This document shows, one piece after another, positions 24,763 through 33,566 of a DNA stretch of 55,808 nucleotides (positions within the stretch are counted from its first letter, which is position 1; each line of letters begins with the position of its first letter). A program made the translations under genes and the position numbers. This stretch comes from Streptomyces sennicomposti (GTDB lineage Bacteria; Actinomycetota; Actinomycetes; Streptomycetales; Streptomycetaceae), in assembly GCF_019890635.1 (NCBI RefSeq), contig NZ_JAIOAB010000047.1, positions 1-55,808 of the forward strand, given 5' to 3'. The notes beneath the pieces were generated by a model. It saw only the letters and a list, made by a program, of their open reading frames with translations. It was not told the DNA's origin and did no database searches.

Positions 24763-25071
24763 TCAGCGGACGCCGTTCTTCTCCGTACGGCCGAAGTGCT
24801 CCTCCAGCACCGACAGCCGGCGCCAGTACTCGTCCTCGTCGATCTCGCCGGAGGCGAAGCGGCGGCCGAGCACGGCCGGCGGCGAGTCGCCGGCGGGGCG
24901 GCCGTCCACGCCCCGCCAGGGGCCGGCCGGGCCCGCCCAGGGTCCTCCCGCGCCGCGCCGGGTGCGCCGCACAAGGGTGACGACCCCGGCGATCGCGGCC
25001 GCCCAGAACAGCGGGAACAGGAGGACCCACGGCCCGGGGCCGCTCCCGTCCCAGTTCGCCAAAGTCTGCAT
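24763..25071 (-). CDS. SHOCT-domain membrane protein
   Basis: This 102-residue protein has one transmembrane helix (about 15-36; VLLFPLFWAAAIAGVVTLV) and a C-terminal SHOCT motif (LGRRFASGEIDEDEYWRRLSVL). SHOCT segments are short helical oligomerisation modules. GAAGGAGA lies before ATG 25071. Function is unknown. It is divergent from the TetR gene at 25257. Confidence 0.88.
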   Translation of the reverse strand: MQTLANWDGSGPGPWVLLFPLFWAAAIAGVVTLVRRTRRGAGGPWAGPAGPWRGVDGRPAGDSPPAVLGRRFASGEIDEDEYWRRLSVLEEHFGRTEKNGVR

Positions 25072-25229
25072 CTCGCTCGTCTCCTTCGGGAGTTCTCCGG
25101 GTGATGAGTCGAGGATCGCCGCCGCGGGTGCCGGGGTCGTCGTACGGCCAGCGGCCGTGCGCGTACCTCCCGGGGAGTACGGGGGCGCGGCGGCTGCTCC
25201 GTGAGCGCTCCCGAAAGCACTCGACTTCT

Positions 25230-25256
25230 GTACCTACTGGTATGTACTCTGCTCTC
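25230..25256 (+). promoter_or_regulatory. TetR operator overlapping a leaderless-type promoter
   Basis: GTACCTACTGGTATGTAC at 25230-25247 is an 8+2+8 inverted repeat with one mismatch, a classic TetR-family operator. TACTCT at 25245-25250 is six bases before GTG 25257 and overlaps the operator. This fits autorepression of the TetR-DUF4865-phosphotriesterase operon. Confidence 0.7.
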
Positions 25257-25829
25257 GTGAGCACGCAGGAGCGATTGATCGAGTCCACCCGCGAACTGCT
25301 GTGGGAGCGCGGCTACGTGGGCACCAGCCCGAAGGCGATCCTGGAGCGCGCCGGCGCCGGGCAGGGCAGCATGTACCACCACTTCAAGGGCAAGTCCGAC
25401 CTGGCGCTGACGGCCATCCGGCGTACCTGCACGGAGCTGCTGGCCACCGCGGACGCCCTGCTGACCGGGCCCGGCACGCCCTACGAGCGCATCGAGGCGT
25501 ATCTGCGCCGCGAGCGCGACGTGCTGCGCGGCTGTCCCGTCGGCCGGCTGACCATGGACCCGGAGATCGTCGCCAGCGCGGAGCTGCGCGCACCGGTGGA
25601 CGAGACGCTCGACGCCCTGCGCGAGCGGCTGGCGCAGGTGGTCGAGGAGGGCAAGGAGTCCGGTCTGTTCCCGCCCCGCCTGGACGGCGAGGAGATCGCG
25701 GCGACGGTCCTCGCCACCGTGCAGGGCGGTTATGTGCTGGCCCGGGCCGCCGGCTCCCCCGCCGCCTTCGACACCGGCGTACGGGGACTGCTGTCGCTGC
25801 TGCGCACCGACGCCGACCGTCCGGCCTGA
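25257..25829 (+). CDS. TetR-family regulator, first gene of the DUF4865/phosphotriesterase operon
   Basis: This 190-residue protein has the TetR helix-turn-helix (TSPKAILERAGAGQGSMYHHF) at residues 24-45 and a C-terminal ligand domain with a TetR_C-like LTMDPEIVASAELRAPVDET stretch. GTG 25257 is preferred over ATG 25242, which would place the operator inside the coding region. The next gene starts 21 bases after the stop, so the regulator is co-transcribed with its likely targets. The inducer is unknown. Confidence 0.9.
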   Translation: MSTQERLIESTRELLWERGYVGTSPKAILERAGAGQGSMYHHFKGKSDLALTAIRRTCTELLATADALLTGPGTPYERIEAYLRRERDVLRGCPVGRLTMDPEIVASAELRAPVDETLDALRERLAQVVEEGKESGLFPPRLDGEEIAATVLATVQGGYVLARAAGSPAAFDTGVRGLLSLLRTDADRPA

Positions 25830-25850
25830 GCGCCGGGAAGGGACCTTCAC

Positions 25851-26435
25851 ATGCACGCGATGCAGTACGAGCTGACCCTGCCCGCCGACTACGACATGGG
25901 GATCATCCGGGACCGCGTCGACCGGATCGGGCACGCGCTCGACGACTGGGACGGCCTCGGCGTCAAGGCGTATCTGATGCGCGAGCGCGGGGTGCACGGC
26001 TCTCCGGTCAGCCAGTACGCGCCGTTCTACCTGTGGAACACGACGGAGGGCATGAACTCCTTCCTATGGGGCGGCCCCTTCCAGGGGCTGGTGGGCGATT
26101 TCGGCCGGCCCGTGGTGCGGCAGTGGACGGGGCTGGCGCACGAGGGCGGCGACGCCGCGGACTCGGCCCCCCTCGTCGCCGTACGGCAGCGGGTGCCCGT
26201 CCCGGAGGGCGTGGTACTGGCGGAGTTCATGGCCGAGGCGGTGCGCGAGAACGGGCGGCTGGCCGGGCGGGACGGCGCGGTGCTCGCGGCGACCGCGGTG
26301 GACACGAGCCGCTGGGAGCTGGTGCGTTTCTCGCTGTGGGCGCGTCGGACGCCGGACGCGGAGGGCGAGGTGTTCCAGGTCCTGCACCTGTCGGCGCCCG
26401 GACGCGAGTCGCTGCCCACGGGCCGGCAGTGGTGA
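25851..26435 (+). CDS. DUF4865-family protein
   Basis: This 194-residue protein has the DUF4865 signature (MQYELTLPADYDMGIIRDRV, LGVKAYLMRERGVHGSPVSQ, FYLWNTTEGMNSFLWGGPFQ). It is cytosolic, with no known reaction; the compact alpha/beta layout is reminiscent of dimeric alpha-beta barrel enzymes, which is my inference. AAGGGA precedes ATG 25851. Its stop overlaps the next start (GTGA at 26432-26435), so it is coupled to the phosphotriesterase. Confidence 0.85.
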   Translation: MHAMQYELTLPADYDMGIIRDRVDRIGHALDDWDGLGVKAYLMRERGVHGSPVSQYAPFYLWNTTEGMNSFLWGGPFQGLVGDFGRPVVRQWTGLAHEGGDAADSAPLVAVRQRVPVPEGVVLAEFMAEAVRENGRLAGRDGAVLAATAVDTSRWELVRFSLWARRTPDAEGEVFQVLHLSAPGRESLPTGRQW

Positions 26436-27340
26436 GCGCCGTCCGCACGGTGCTCGGCGACGTCGCACCGGACGAACTCGGTGTGACCGACGCGCACGAC
26501 CACCTCTTCTTCCGCAGCCCCCGGCTGCCCGGCCAGGAGCTGGACGACGTACGGGCCGCGGGCTCGGAGCTGGCCGCGTTCCGCGCGGCGGGCGGGTCGG
26601 CCGTCGTGCAGTGGACGCCGTACGGGCTGGGCCGCCGGGCCGCGGAGCTGCCGCCGCTGTCCCGGGCCGCCGGGGTGCACGTGGTGTGCGCGACGGGGCT
26701 GCACCAGGACGTCCACTACGACGAGGACACGCTGGCCGCGCTGCGCGGGAGGCTCGCGGACGTCTTCGTCGCCGAACTCACCGAGGGGATCGGCGACACC
26801 GGCGTGCGGGCCGGGCTCGTCAAGGTCGCCGGCGGCTTCCACGGCCTCGACGCGCACGCCCGCTGGACGATGACCGCCGCGGCCGAGGCCCACCACGCCA
26901 CCGGCGCGCCCGTCGCCGTCCACCTGGAGATGGGCACGGCCGCCCTCGACGTGCTGGACCTGCTGTGCGGCGCGTCGGAGGTGCCGCCGGACCGGGTGAT
27001 CCTCGGCCATCTGAACCGCTTCCCCGATCCCGTGCTGCACCGCCAGGCGGCCGAGTCGGGCTGCTACCTGGCCTTCGACGGTCCTTCCCGGACCCATCAC
27101 GCCACCGACTGGCGGATGCCGGAGGCCGTGCGCGCCCTGGCCGAGGCCGGACACGGCGACCGGCTGCTGCTCGGCGGCGACACGGTGACCGCCGGCGCCC
27201 GGTCGGTCGACGGCGGCCCCGGCATGCCGTACCTGCTGCGCCGCATACGCCCGCGGCTGGCGGCCGAACTGGGCGCGGACCTGGTGGACCGCATCCTCAC
27301 CGAGAACCCGGCCCGCGCCTTCGCCACGGCCTGGCGCTGA
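26432..27340 (+). CDS. Phosphotriesterase-family metallohydrolase
   Basis: This 302-residue amidohydrolase-superfamily enzyme has the binuclear metal ligands of the phosphotriesterase group. These are HDH in VTDAHDHLFF (about 22-24), a bridging lysine in GLVKVAGG, His in VAVHLEMGT, His in VILGHLNR and Asp in LLGGDTV. Members act as lactonases or phosphodiesterases more often than true phosphotriesterases. GTG 26432 overlaps the DUF4865 stop by four bases. Co-regulation with DUF4865 under TetR suggests a small inducible catabolic or detoxification unit. Confidence 0.9.
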   Translation: MSAVRTVLGDVAPDELGVTDAHDHLFFRSPRLPGQELDDVRAAGSELAAFRAAGGSAVVQWTPYGLGRRAAELPPLSRAAGVHVVCATGLHQDVHYDEDTLAALRGRLADVFVAELTEGIGDTGVRAGLVKVAGGFHGLDAHARWTMTAAAEAHHATGAPVAVHLEMGTAALDVLDLLCGASEVPPDRVILGHLNRFPDPVLHRQAAESGCYLAFDGPSRTHHATDWRMPEAVRALAEAGHGDRLLLGGDTVTAGARSVDGGPGMPYLLRRIRPRLAAELGADLVDRILTENPARAFATAWR

Positions 27341-27402
27341 GCGCGGGTGCCGGGGATGTCCGCGCCCCTCTTGGCGCGGCCCCTGCTCCCGGGCGCGGTG
27401 GC

Positions 27403-27428
27403 GCGCCGCCGGGGGCGCCGGGCGGCGC
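27403..27428. terminator. Hairpin in the convergent spacer
   Basis: Arms GCGCCGCC (27403-27410) and GGCGGCGC (27421-27428) enclose a 10-nt GC loop. It lies between the phosphotriesterase and ROK gene ends and may terminate either. Confidence 0.5.
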
Positions 27429-27631
27429 AAGGGCCGGAGTCCGGGCGGTCCGCCGGGGCGGGCGCGAAGCGTCGGGACCGGCCCCCGGCTGTCAGGCCGG
27501 TGCCGGACCACCGGGTCGGCGCTGAGTCGCCGAACCGGACCTCGGCCGTCGAGCCGGCACCGTGCCTCTGAGGGCCGGGCGCCCGACGCCGGGCCGGCCC
27601 CGGCGCCCACGCTGCCCCGGGCCCCCGCCCC

Positions 27632-28870
27632 TCAGGCCAGTGCCCCCAGGGGGTCGTCCAGGACCGGCTGCCAGGCCAGTTCCGCCGCGCCGACCAGGCT
27701 GTTGTGGTCCAGGGTGCAGGGGAGGATGGGCACGCCGCCGCTCTGGCCCCACAGGCTGCGGTCGGCGACGACGGCGCGCAGCCGGTCCGGGGCGGCCTCC
27801 AGCAGGGTGCGGTGCAGTCCGCCGAGGATGATCCGGTCCGGGTTGAGGATGTTGACCAGACCGGCCAGCCCCAGCCCGAGGCGGTCCACGAGGCTCTCCA
27901 CGGCCGTCCGGACGGCCGGGTCGTCGAGGTGGCCGCGGATCAGGTCGTCGGCCTGCTTGAGCAGCGACACCTCGGGGCCGGGCGCGCGGCCCGCGGCGGT
28001 GAGCAGGGCCAGCGGGTCGGCCTCCACGTCCAGGCAGCCGCGGCTGCCGCAGTGGCAGGGGCGGCCCTCGGGGTTGACGGTGAGGTGCCCGACCTCCAGC
28101 GCCAGGCCGGAACTGCCCGTGTGCAGCCGCCCGTCCAGCACCAGCGCGCCGCCCACCCCGCGGTGCCCGGTGGCCACGCACAGCAGGTCGCGGGCGCCGC
28201 GCCCCGCGCCGTGCCGGTGCTCGGCGAGCGCGGCGAGGTTGACGTCGTTGGCGGCGAACGCCGGTCCGTCGATCCCGGCGGCGCGCACGCACTCGGCGAA
28301 GATCCGCCGTACGGGCGCGCCGACCGGCCAGGCCAGGTGGAGCGGGTTGAGGGCCGTGCCGTCGGGTTCGGCGACCGCGGAGGGCACGGCGAGCCCGGCG
28401 CCGACGCAGCGCCGGCCGGTCGCGCGCAGCAGCTCCGCACCGGCCTCGACGACCGAGCCGAGCACCTTGGCCGGGTCGGCGTCCACGGCCTCGCAGCCGG
28501 GCGCGGTGGCCACGATCCGGCCGCCGAGGCCGACCAGGGCGGCGCGGAAGCCGTCGGCGTGCACCTGGGCGGCGAGGGCGACGGGTCCGTCCTCGGCGAC
28601 CGAGAGGCGGTGCGAGGGCCGGCCCTGCGAACCGGCCGCGGCGGCTGGCCGGGGGTCCACCCGGATCAGGCCGAGCGCCTCCAGCTCGGCGGCGACCGCC
28701 CCGGCCGTCGCCCGGGTCACCCCCAGCTCCGCGGTGAGCACGGCCCGGGTCGGGGCACGCCCGGTGTGCACCAGCTCCAACGCGGGTCCGAGCGCGCCGC
28801 GCCCCCGGTCCAGCCGCGTCCTCGAGGTGGTCCCTTCCCCCGCCGTCCGGGGGTCAGCCTTGCCGCTCAT
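27632..28870 (-). CDS. ROK-family transcriptional repressor
   Basis: This 412-residue protein has an N-terminal winged helix-turn-helix (PTRAVLTAELGVTRATAGAV) and a ROK sugar-kinase-like domain with the zinc motif CHCGSRGCLD and LEVGHLTV. The kinase ATP loop is degenerate, as in NagC/XylR-type repressors. It probably senses a sugar. ATG 28870 is chosen from the family N-terminus. It is 53 bases after alkB on the same strand; whether they share a message is unclear. Confidence 0.9.
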   Translation of the reverse strand: MSGKADPRTAGEGTTSRTRLDRGRGALGPALELVHTGRAPTRAVLTAELGVTRATAGAVAAELEALGLIRVDPRPAAAAGSQGRPSHRLSVAEDGPVALAAQVHADGFRAALVGLGGRIVATAPGCEAVDADPAKVLGSVVEAGAELLRATGRRCVGAGLAVPSAVAEPDGTALNPLHLAWPVGAPVRRIFAECVRAAGIDGPAFAANDVNLAALAEHRHGAGRGARDLLCVATGHRGVGGALVLDGRLHTGSSGLALEVGHLTVNPEGRPCHCGSRGCLDVEADPLALLTAAGRAPGPEVSLLKQADDLIRGHLDDPAVRTAVESLVDRLGLGLAGLVNILNPDRIILGGLHRTLLEAAPDRLRAVVADRSLWGQSGGVPILPCTLDHNSLVGAAELAWQPVLDDPLGALA

Positions 28871-28923
28871 GAGGGGGAGTCTCCCATGATCCGTACTTCC
28901 GGCCGTCCGGGGACCGGCCCGGT

Positions 28924-29616
28924 TCAGGCCCGCTGTCCGCTCCGGCCCCCTCCGGGCGCGGGGTCCGCCAGGCCGCTCACCCGGAGTGTGACGTTCAGCC
29001 GCCCGGTCAGCCCCAACTCGCCCGGCGCGGTGCCCGCATGGACGCGCGGCACCCCGTGGTAGGCGAACCGGGAGGGGCCGCCGAAGACGAACAGGTCGCC
29101 GCTGCGCAGCTCGACGTCCGTCCACGGCCGGGTACGGGTCTCGGTGTTGCCGAAGCGGAAGACGCAGGTGTCGCCGAGGCTCAGCGACACCACCGGCGCG
29201 GCGGACTTCTCGTCGGCGTCGCGGTGCAGGCCCATGCGGGCGTCGGCGTCGTAGAAGTTGATCAGCGCGATGTCGTACGCGGCCTCCCGCGCCGCCTCCG
29301 GTCCGAGGGCGTCGGTCACCGCGCGCCGGCCCAGCTCGCCCAGCCAGGCGGGGAACGGCTTCACCGGTGCGCCGTCCCCGTCGGCGACGGTGCGGGCGTA
29401 GGCGTACGGGTACCAGTGCCAGCCCAGGCAGACCTGCCGGGCGGTCATCGTGCCGCCGCCGGGGGTGCGCACCGTGCGCAGGCCGGCCGGCGGGCGGGCC
29501 CACCGCCGACAGGCCTCCAGCAGCTCGCGCTGGCGCGCCGCATCCAGCCAGTCGGGGACATGCACCGCGCCCGGCGCGATCTCGGCCCGGCGGCGGGGGA
29601 ACAGCTCGGCGTCCAT
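28924..29616 (-). CDS. AlkB-family 2-oxoglutarate/Fe(II) dioxygenase
   Basis: This 230-residue protein has the metal ligands His131 and Asp133 (GLHRDADE) and His187 (FAYHGVPRV), with the 2-oxoglutarate arginines Arg206 and Arg212 (GRLNVTLRVSG). It removes methyl lesions from DNA or RNA bases by oxidation. YDIALINFYDADARMG is the usual AlkB core. ATG 29616 has CAGGAT six bases upstream and no ribosome site, a leaderless-type start. It is divergent from the rRNA methyltransferase gene, 55 bases away. Confidence 0.93.
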   Translation of the reverse strand: MDAELFPRRRAEIAPGAVHVPDWLDAARQRELLEACRRWARPPAGLRTVRTPGGGTMTARQVCLGWHWYPYAYARTVADGDGAPVKPFPAWLGELGRRAVTDALGPEAAREAAYDIALINFYDADARMGLHRDADEKSAAPVVSLSLGDTCVFRFGNTETRTRPWTDVELRSGDLFVFGGPSRFAYHGVPRVHAGTAPGELGLTGRLNVTLRVSGLADPAPGGGRSGQRA

Positions 29617-29671
29617 GACCCCATCCTGCCGCGGCGGCGCTGAGCTGCGGCTCGGCTAGCCTGGACGGACG

Positions 29672-30817
29672 ATGAACGACCGTATGACGACCCCCTGGGG
29701 CGAGCCGGCCCTGTCCCGGTTCCCCGTGGACCCGCGTGACCGGCTGCGTGCCTGGGACGCCTCCGACGAGTACCTCCTGCGGCACCTCGCCGAGCAGGCC
29801 ATCGACCTGTCCGGGACGGTCGTGGTCGTCGGCGACCGGTGGGGCGCGCTGGTCACGGCGCTGGCGGCGCACGGGCCGACGCAGATCACCGACTCGTATC
29901 TGGGGCAGGAGGCGACCCGGCTCAATCTCGCCCGCAACGGCGCCGAGCCCGGCGCGGTGCGGCTGCTCACCACGCAGGACCCGCCGCCGGACCGGATCGA
30001 CGTGCTCCTGGTGCGGGTGCCCAAGAGCCTGGCGCTGCTGGAGGACCAGCTGCTGCGGCTGGCGCCCGCCCTGCACGCGGGCACGGTCGTCGTGGGCACG
30101 GGCATGGTGAAGGAGATCCACACCTCGACGCTGACGCTGTTCGAGCGGATCATCGGCCCGACCCGGACCTCGCTCGCCGAGCGCAAGGCCCGGCTGATCC
30201 TGTGCACCCCGGACCCGTCCCTGGAGCGGCCCGCCAACCCGTGGCCGTACGCCTACACGCTGCCCGGCGGGATCGGCGCGGTCTCCGGCCGGACCGTCGT
30301 CAACCACGCCGGGGTGTTCTGCGCGGACCGGCTCGACATCGGCACCCGCTTCCTCCTCCGGCACCTGCCGGACGGCGACGGCGCGCGGCGGGTGGTGGAC
30401 CTCGGCTGCGGCAACGGCGTGGTGGGCACGGCGATGGGGCTGGCGCACCCGGAGGCCGAGGTGCTGTTCACCGACGAGTCGTTCCAGGCGGTCGCCTCGG
30501 CCGAGGCGACGTACAAGGCGAACGGGGTGCCGGGGCATGCCGAGTTCCGGGTCGGCGACGGGCTGTCCGGGGTGCCGGACGGCAGCGTGGACCTGGTGCT
30601 CAACAACCCGCCGTTCCACTCCCACCAGGCGACGACCGACGCGACGGCGTGGCGGATGTTCACCGGGGCGCGGCGCGCGCTGCGCCCCGGCGGCTCGCTG
30701 TGGGTGATCGGCAACCGGCACCTCGGCTACCACGTGAAGCTGCGGCGGCTGTTCGGCAACAGCGAACTGGTGGCGAGCGACCCGAAGTTCGTGCTGCTGA
30801 GGGCGGTCAAGCGGTAG
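29672..30817 (+). CDS. rlmG: RlmG/RsmC-family rRNA guanine-N2 methyltransferase
   Basis: This 381-residue protein has a degenerate N-terminal methyltransferase-like half. The catalytic C-terminal half has VFCADRLDIGTRFLLRHLPD, the AdoMet loop VVDLGCGNGVVGTAMG (about 240-255) and the base-flipping NNPPF motif (about 309-313). Length and layout match RlmG, which makes m2G1835 in 23S rRNA, but RsmC is close. ATG 29672 is nine bases after TAGCCT, so the leader is very short. It probably acts in the cytosol on ribosomal RNA. Confidence 0.85.
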   Translation: MNDRMTTPWGEPALSRFPVDPRDRLRAWDASDEYLLRHLAEQAIDLSGTVVVVGDRWGALVTALAAHGPTQITDSYLGQEATRLNLARNGAEPGAVRLLTTQDPPPDRIDVLLVRVPKSLALLEDQLLRLAPALHAGTVVVGTGMVKEIHTSTLTLFERIIGPTRTSLAERKARLILCTPDPSLERPANPWPYAYTLPGGIGAVSGRTVVNHAGVFCADRLDIGTRFLLRHLPDGDGARRVVDLGCGNGVVGTAMGLAHPEAEVLFTDESFQAVASAEATYKANGVPGHAEFRVGDGLSGVPDGSVDLVLNNPPFHSHQATTDATAWRMFTGARRALRPGGSLWVIGNRHLGYHVKLRRLFGNSELVASDPKFVLLRAVKR

Positions 30818-30867
30818 GCGCCGGCGGGCCGCGGGCGGGGCCGGGGCGGACGCCGAGCGGGCGGCCG

Positions 30868-31740
30868 TCAGCCGGCGGTCGTCGCGCGGGGTGCGCCGAT
30901 CACCCCGAGGAGGCGGGTCACCTCCGTCACCATCGCCTCCCGGCCCACGCCGAGGTACTTGCGGGAGTCGACTGCCTCGGGGTGGGCGGCCAGGAACTCG
31001 CGGATCGCGCGGGTCATGGCGATGTTCAGCGCGGTGCCGACGTTGACCTTGGCGATGCCGCCGGTGACGGCCGCGGTCAGCTCGGCGTCGGCGAGGCCTG
31101 AGGAGCCGTGCAGGACGAGGGGCACGTCCAGCGCGTCGGCGAGGCGTTTGAGCAGGTCGTGGTCGAGGGCGGCGGTGCGCTCGGTCATGGCGTGGGAGTT
31201 GCCGACGGCCACGGCCAGGGCGTCCACTCCGGCGCCGGTGACGAACGCGTGCGCCTCGCCGGGGTCGGTGCGGGCGCCGGGGGCGTGGGCGTCCAGCGGC
31301 GGCCGGCCGTCCTTCCCGCCGACCTCGCCCAACTCCGCCTCCAGCCACAGCCCCTGGGCATGCGCCCATTCGGCGGCGGCCCTGGTCGCGGCGAGGTTCT
31401 CCGCGTACGGCAGCCGGGAGGCGTCGTACATCACGGAGCTGAAGCCCGCCTCGGGCGCCTGGCGCAGCAGGTCGTCGCTCTGCACATGGTCGAGGTGCAA
31501 CGCCACGGGCACGGCGGCTCGTCGGGCCGCCTCGGCGGCGGCGCGGGCCAGGGGCAGCAGCCGTCCGTAGCGGAACCTGACCGCGTTCTCGCTGATCTGC
31601 AGGATGACGGGCGTGCCGGCCGCCTCGGCGCCGGCGACGACGGCCTCGACGTGTTCCAGCGTGATGATGTTGAAGGCGACGACGGCGGAGCGCGCGGCGG
31701 CGGCGCTGCCGACCAGCTCGCCGGTGGCTGCAAGCGGCAC
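30868..31740 (-). CDS. Class II ketose-bisphosphate aldolase (GatY/KbaY-like)
   Basis: This 290-residue zinc aldolase has LHLDHVQSDD (zinc and catalytic residues), EAELGEVGGKDG, VLHGSSGLADAE and KVNVGTALNIA. The family splits tagatose- or fructose-1,6-bisphosphate into two triose phosphates. GTG 31740 has GGAAAGGA upstream. It follows the SIS isomerase gene by 37 bases and is co-transcribed with it. Together they suggest breakdown of an amino sugar or related phosphorylated sugar, controlled by the divergent DeoR regulator. Confidence 0.92.
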   Translation of the reverse strand: MPLAATGELVGSAAAARSAVVAFNIITLEHVEAVVAGAEAAGTPVILQISENAVRFRYGRLLPLARAAAEAARRAAVPVALHLDHVQSDDLLRQAPEAGFSSVMYDASRLPYAENLAATRAAAEWAHAQGLWLEAELGEVGGKDGRPPLDAHAPGARTDPGEAHAFVTGAGVDALAVAVGNSHAMTERTAALDHDLLKRLADALDVPLVLHGSSGLADAELTAAVTGGIAKVNVGTALNIAMTRAIREFLAAHPEAVDSRKYLGVGREAMVTEVTRLLGVIGAPRATTAG

Positions 31741-31777
31741 GGCCTGTCCTTTCCGTGGGGAAGGGGGTGACGGGGCG

Positions 31778-32659
31778 TCAGGAGGCGAGGATCACCGAGC
31801 GGGTGAGGTGGCGCGGCTGGTCCGGGTCGAGGCCGCGGGCGGCGGCGACGGCGACGGCGAGCCGCTGGGCGCGGACGAGTTCGGCGAGCGGGTCGAGGCC
31901 GCCCTCCACCCACAACCCGCCCGTGGCGCGCACCTGTTCGGCAAGTCCCTCGGGCGCCGGGCCGAGCATCCAGGTCGCGGTGCCCTCGGTGGTGATGCTG
32001 ATGGGGCCGTGCCGGTACTCCATCGCCGGGTAGGCCTCGGTCCAGGACAGCGATGCCTCGCGCATCTTCAGCCCGGCCTCGTTGGCGAGCCCGACCGTCC
32101 AGCCGCGCCCGAGGAAGGTGAATTGCCCGCATTCCACGAGCCCTTCGGGCAGCGGCTCGGCCAGCGCGGTGCGGGCGTCCGCGACGACGGCGTCGGAGTG
32201 CAGGCCGAGATGGGCGCGGAGCAGGGTGAGCGCGGTGGTGGCGAACCGGGTCTGCACGACGGAGCGTTCGTCGGCGTAGTCCAGCACGACCACGTCGTCG
32301 GCGGCCTCCATCACCGGGGTGTCCGGGTCGGCGGTGACGGCCGTGGTGCGGGTCCCGCCGGCCACCTTCCGCAGCAGGTCGAGCACTTCGGTGGTGGTGC
32401 CGGAGCGGGTGAGGGCGAGGACGCGGTCGTAGGCGCGGCCGTGCGGGAACTCCGAGGCGGCGAAGGCGTCGGTCTCGCCCTGCCCGGCGCCCTCGCGCAG
32501 CGCGGCGGCGGCCTGCGCCATGAAGTACGACGTGCCGCAGCCGACGATCGCGACCCGCTCCCCCGGCGCGGGCAGCGCCGGGCCGTGTCCGGCGGCGTCG
32601 GCGGCGACGCGGGTCCAGCACTCGGGCTGACTGGTCAGCTCGTCCTCGACATGGCTCAT
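31778..32659 (-). CDS. SIS-domain sugar isomerase/deaminase (AgaS-like)
   Basis: This 293-residue protein has two SIS domains: VAIVGCGTSYFMAQAAAA and LTRSGTTTEVLDLL in the first, FLGRGWTVGLANEAGLKMRE and EYRHGPISI in the second. It resembles the isomerase half of GlmS and AgaS-type deaminase/isomerases that act on amino-sugar phosphates. ATG 32659 follows GGGAGGG. It is the first gene of a two-gene operon with the aldolase and diverges from the DeoR regulator. Confidence 0.9.
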   Translation of the reverse strand: MSHVEDELTSQPECWTRVAADAAGHGPALPAPGERVAIVGCGTSYFMAQAAAALREGAGQGETDAFAASEFPHGRAYDRVLALTRSGTTTEVLDLLRKVAGGTRTTAVTADPDTPVMEAADDVVVLDYADERSVVQTRFATTALTLLRAHLGLHSDAVVADARTALAEPLPEGLVECGQFTFLGRGWTVGLANEAGLKMREASLSWTEAYPAMEYRHGPISITTEGTATWMLGPAPEGLAEQVRATGGLWVEGGLDPLAELVRAQRLAVAVAAARGLDPDQPRHLTRSVILAS

Positions 32660-32679
32660 GGCACACCCTCCCGGTTTGC

Positions 32680-32721
32680 TGATTGTTCTTGCAAGATAGC
32701 GCCGAGTTTCGAGCACAATCA
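32680..32721. promoter_or_regulatory. Inverted operator pair between the isomerase and DeoR genes
   Basis: TGATTGTTCTTG at 32680-32691 and CGAGCACAATCA at 32710-32721 are inverted copies (10 of 12 matching). Each lies in the 123-base divergent promoter region. They are the natural binding sites for the DeoR regulator next door, probably repressing the sugar operon and itself. Confidence 0.65.
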
Positions 32722-32782
32722 AGCATTTCGCTGCGTGGTGGGTGCGTTAGGGTCACGGAGGACCGAGGAACGGAGGCCGCCG

Positions 32783-33562
32783 ATGTCGCGCGACGCCCGC
32801 TGGAAGGCGCTGCTGGAACTGCTCGTGGAGCGCGGCCGGCTGGACGTGGAGGAGGCCGCGACCCGGCTGGAGGTGTCGGCCGCGACGATCCGGCGGGACT
32901 TCGACCAGCTCGCCGAGCAGCAGATGCTGGTGCGCACCCGGGGCGGCGCGGTCGTCCACGGCGTCTCCTACGAACTGCCCCTGCGCTACAAGACGGCCCG
33001 CCGCGCGGGCGAGAAGCAGCGCATCGCCCGCGCGGTCGCGGAACTCGTCGCCCCCGGCGAGGCGGTGGGCCTCACCGGGGGCACCACCACCACGGAGGTG
33101 GCCCGCGCCCTGGCGGTGCGCGCCGATCTGACCTCCGGGTCGCCCGCTCTGACCGTGGTCACCAACGCGCTCAACATCGCCAACGAGCTGGCGGTGCGGC
33201 CCCAGTTCAAGATCGTGCTGACCGGCGGGGTGGCGCGCCCGCAGTCGTACGAGCTGATCGGCCCGCTGGCGGACGGGGTGCTGAGCCAGATCACGCTCGA
33301 CGTGGCGGTGCTCGGCGTGGTCGCCCTGGACGTCGCGCACGGCGCGGCGGCGCACGACGAGGCGGAGGCCGCGATCAACCGGCTGCTGTGCGAGCGCGCC
33401 GAGCGGGTGGTCGTCGCCGCGGACTCCAGCAAGCTGGGGCGGCGCGCCTTCGCCCGGATCTGCCCGGTGGAGTCCGTCGACACGCTGGTCACCGACTCGG
33501 CGGCGGACCGGGACGCGGTGCGCAGGTTCGAGGAGGCGGGGGTCCGGGTCCTCACGGTGTGA
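32783..33562 (+). CDS. DeoR-family regulator of the divergent sugar operon
   Basis: This 259-residue protein has a helix-turn-helix (LDVEEAATRLEVSAATIRRD) and a DeoR sensor domain (LTGGTTTTEVARALAV, VTNALNIANELAV, TGGVARPQSYELIGPLAD). Related AgaR proteins control amino-sugar genes, and the neighbours fit that role. ATG 32783 has CGGAGG seven bases upstream. A TAGGGT -10-like box lies about 30 bases upstream. Confidence 0.93.
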   Translation: MSRDARWKALLELLVERGRLDVEEAATRLEVSAATIRRDFDQLAEQQMLVRTRGGAVVHGVSYELPLRYKTARRAGEKQRIARAVAELVAPGEAVGLTGGTTTTEVARALAVRADLTSGSPALTVVTNALNIANELAVRPQFKIVLTGGVARPQSYELIGPLADGVLSQITLDVAVLGVVALDVAHGAAAHDEAEAAINRLLCERAERVVVAADSSKLGRRAFARICPVESVDTLVTDSAADRDAVRRFEEAGVRVLTV

Positions 33563-33566
33563 GGCG

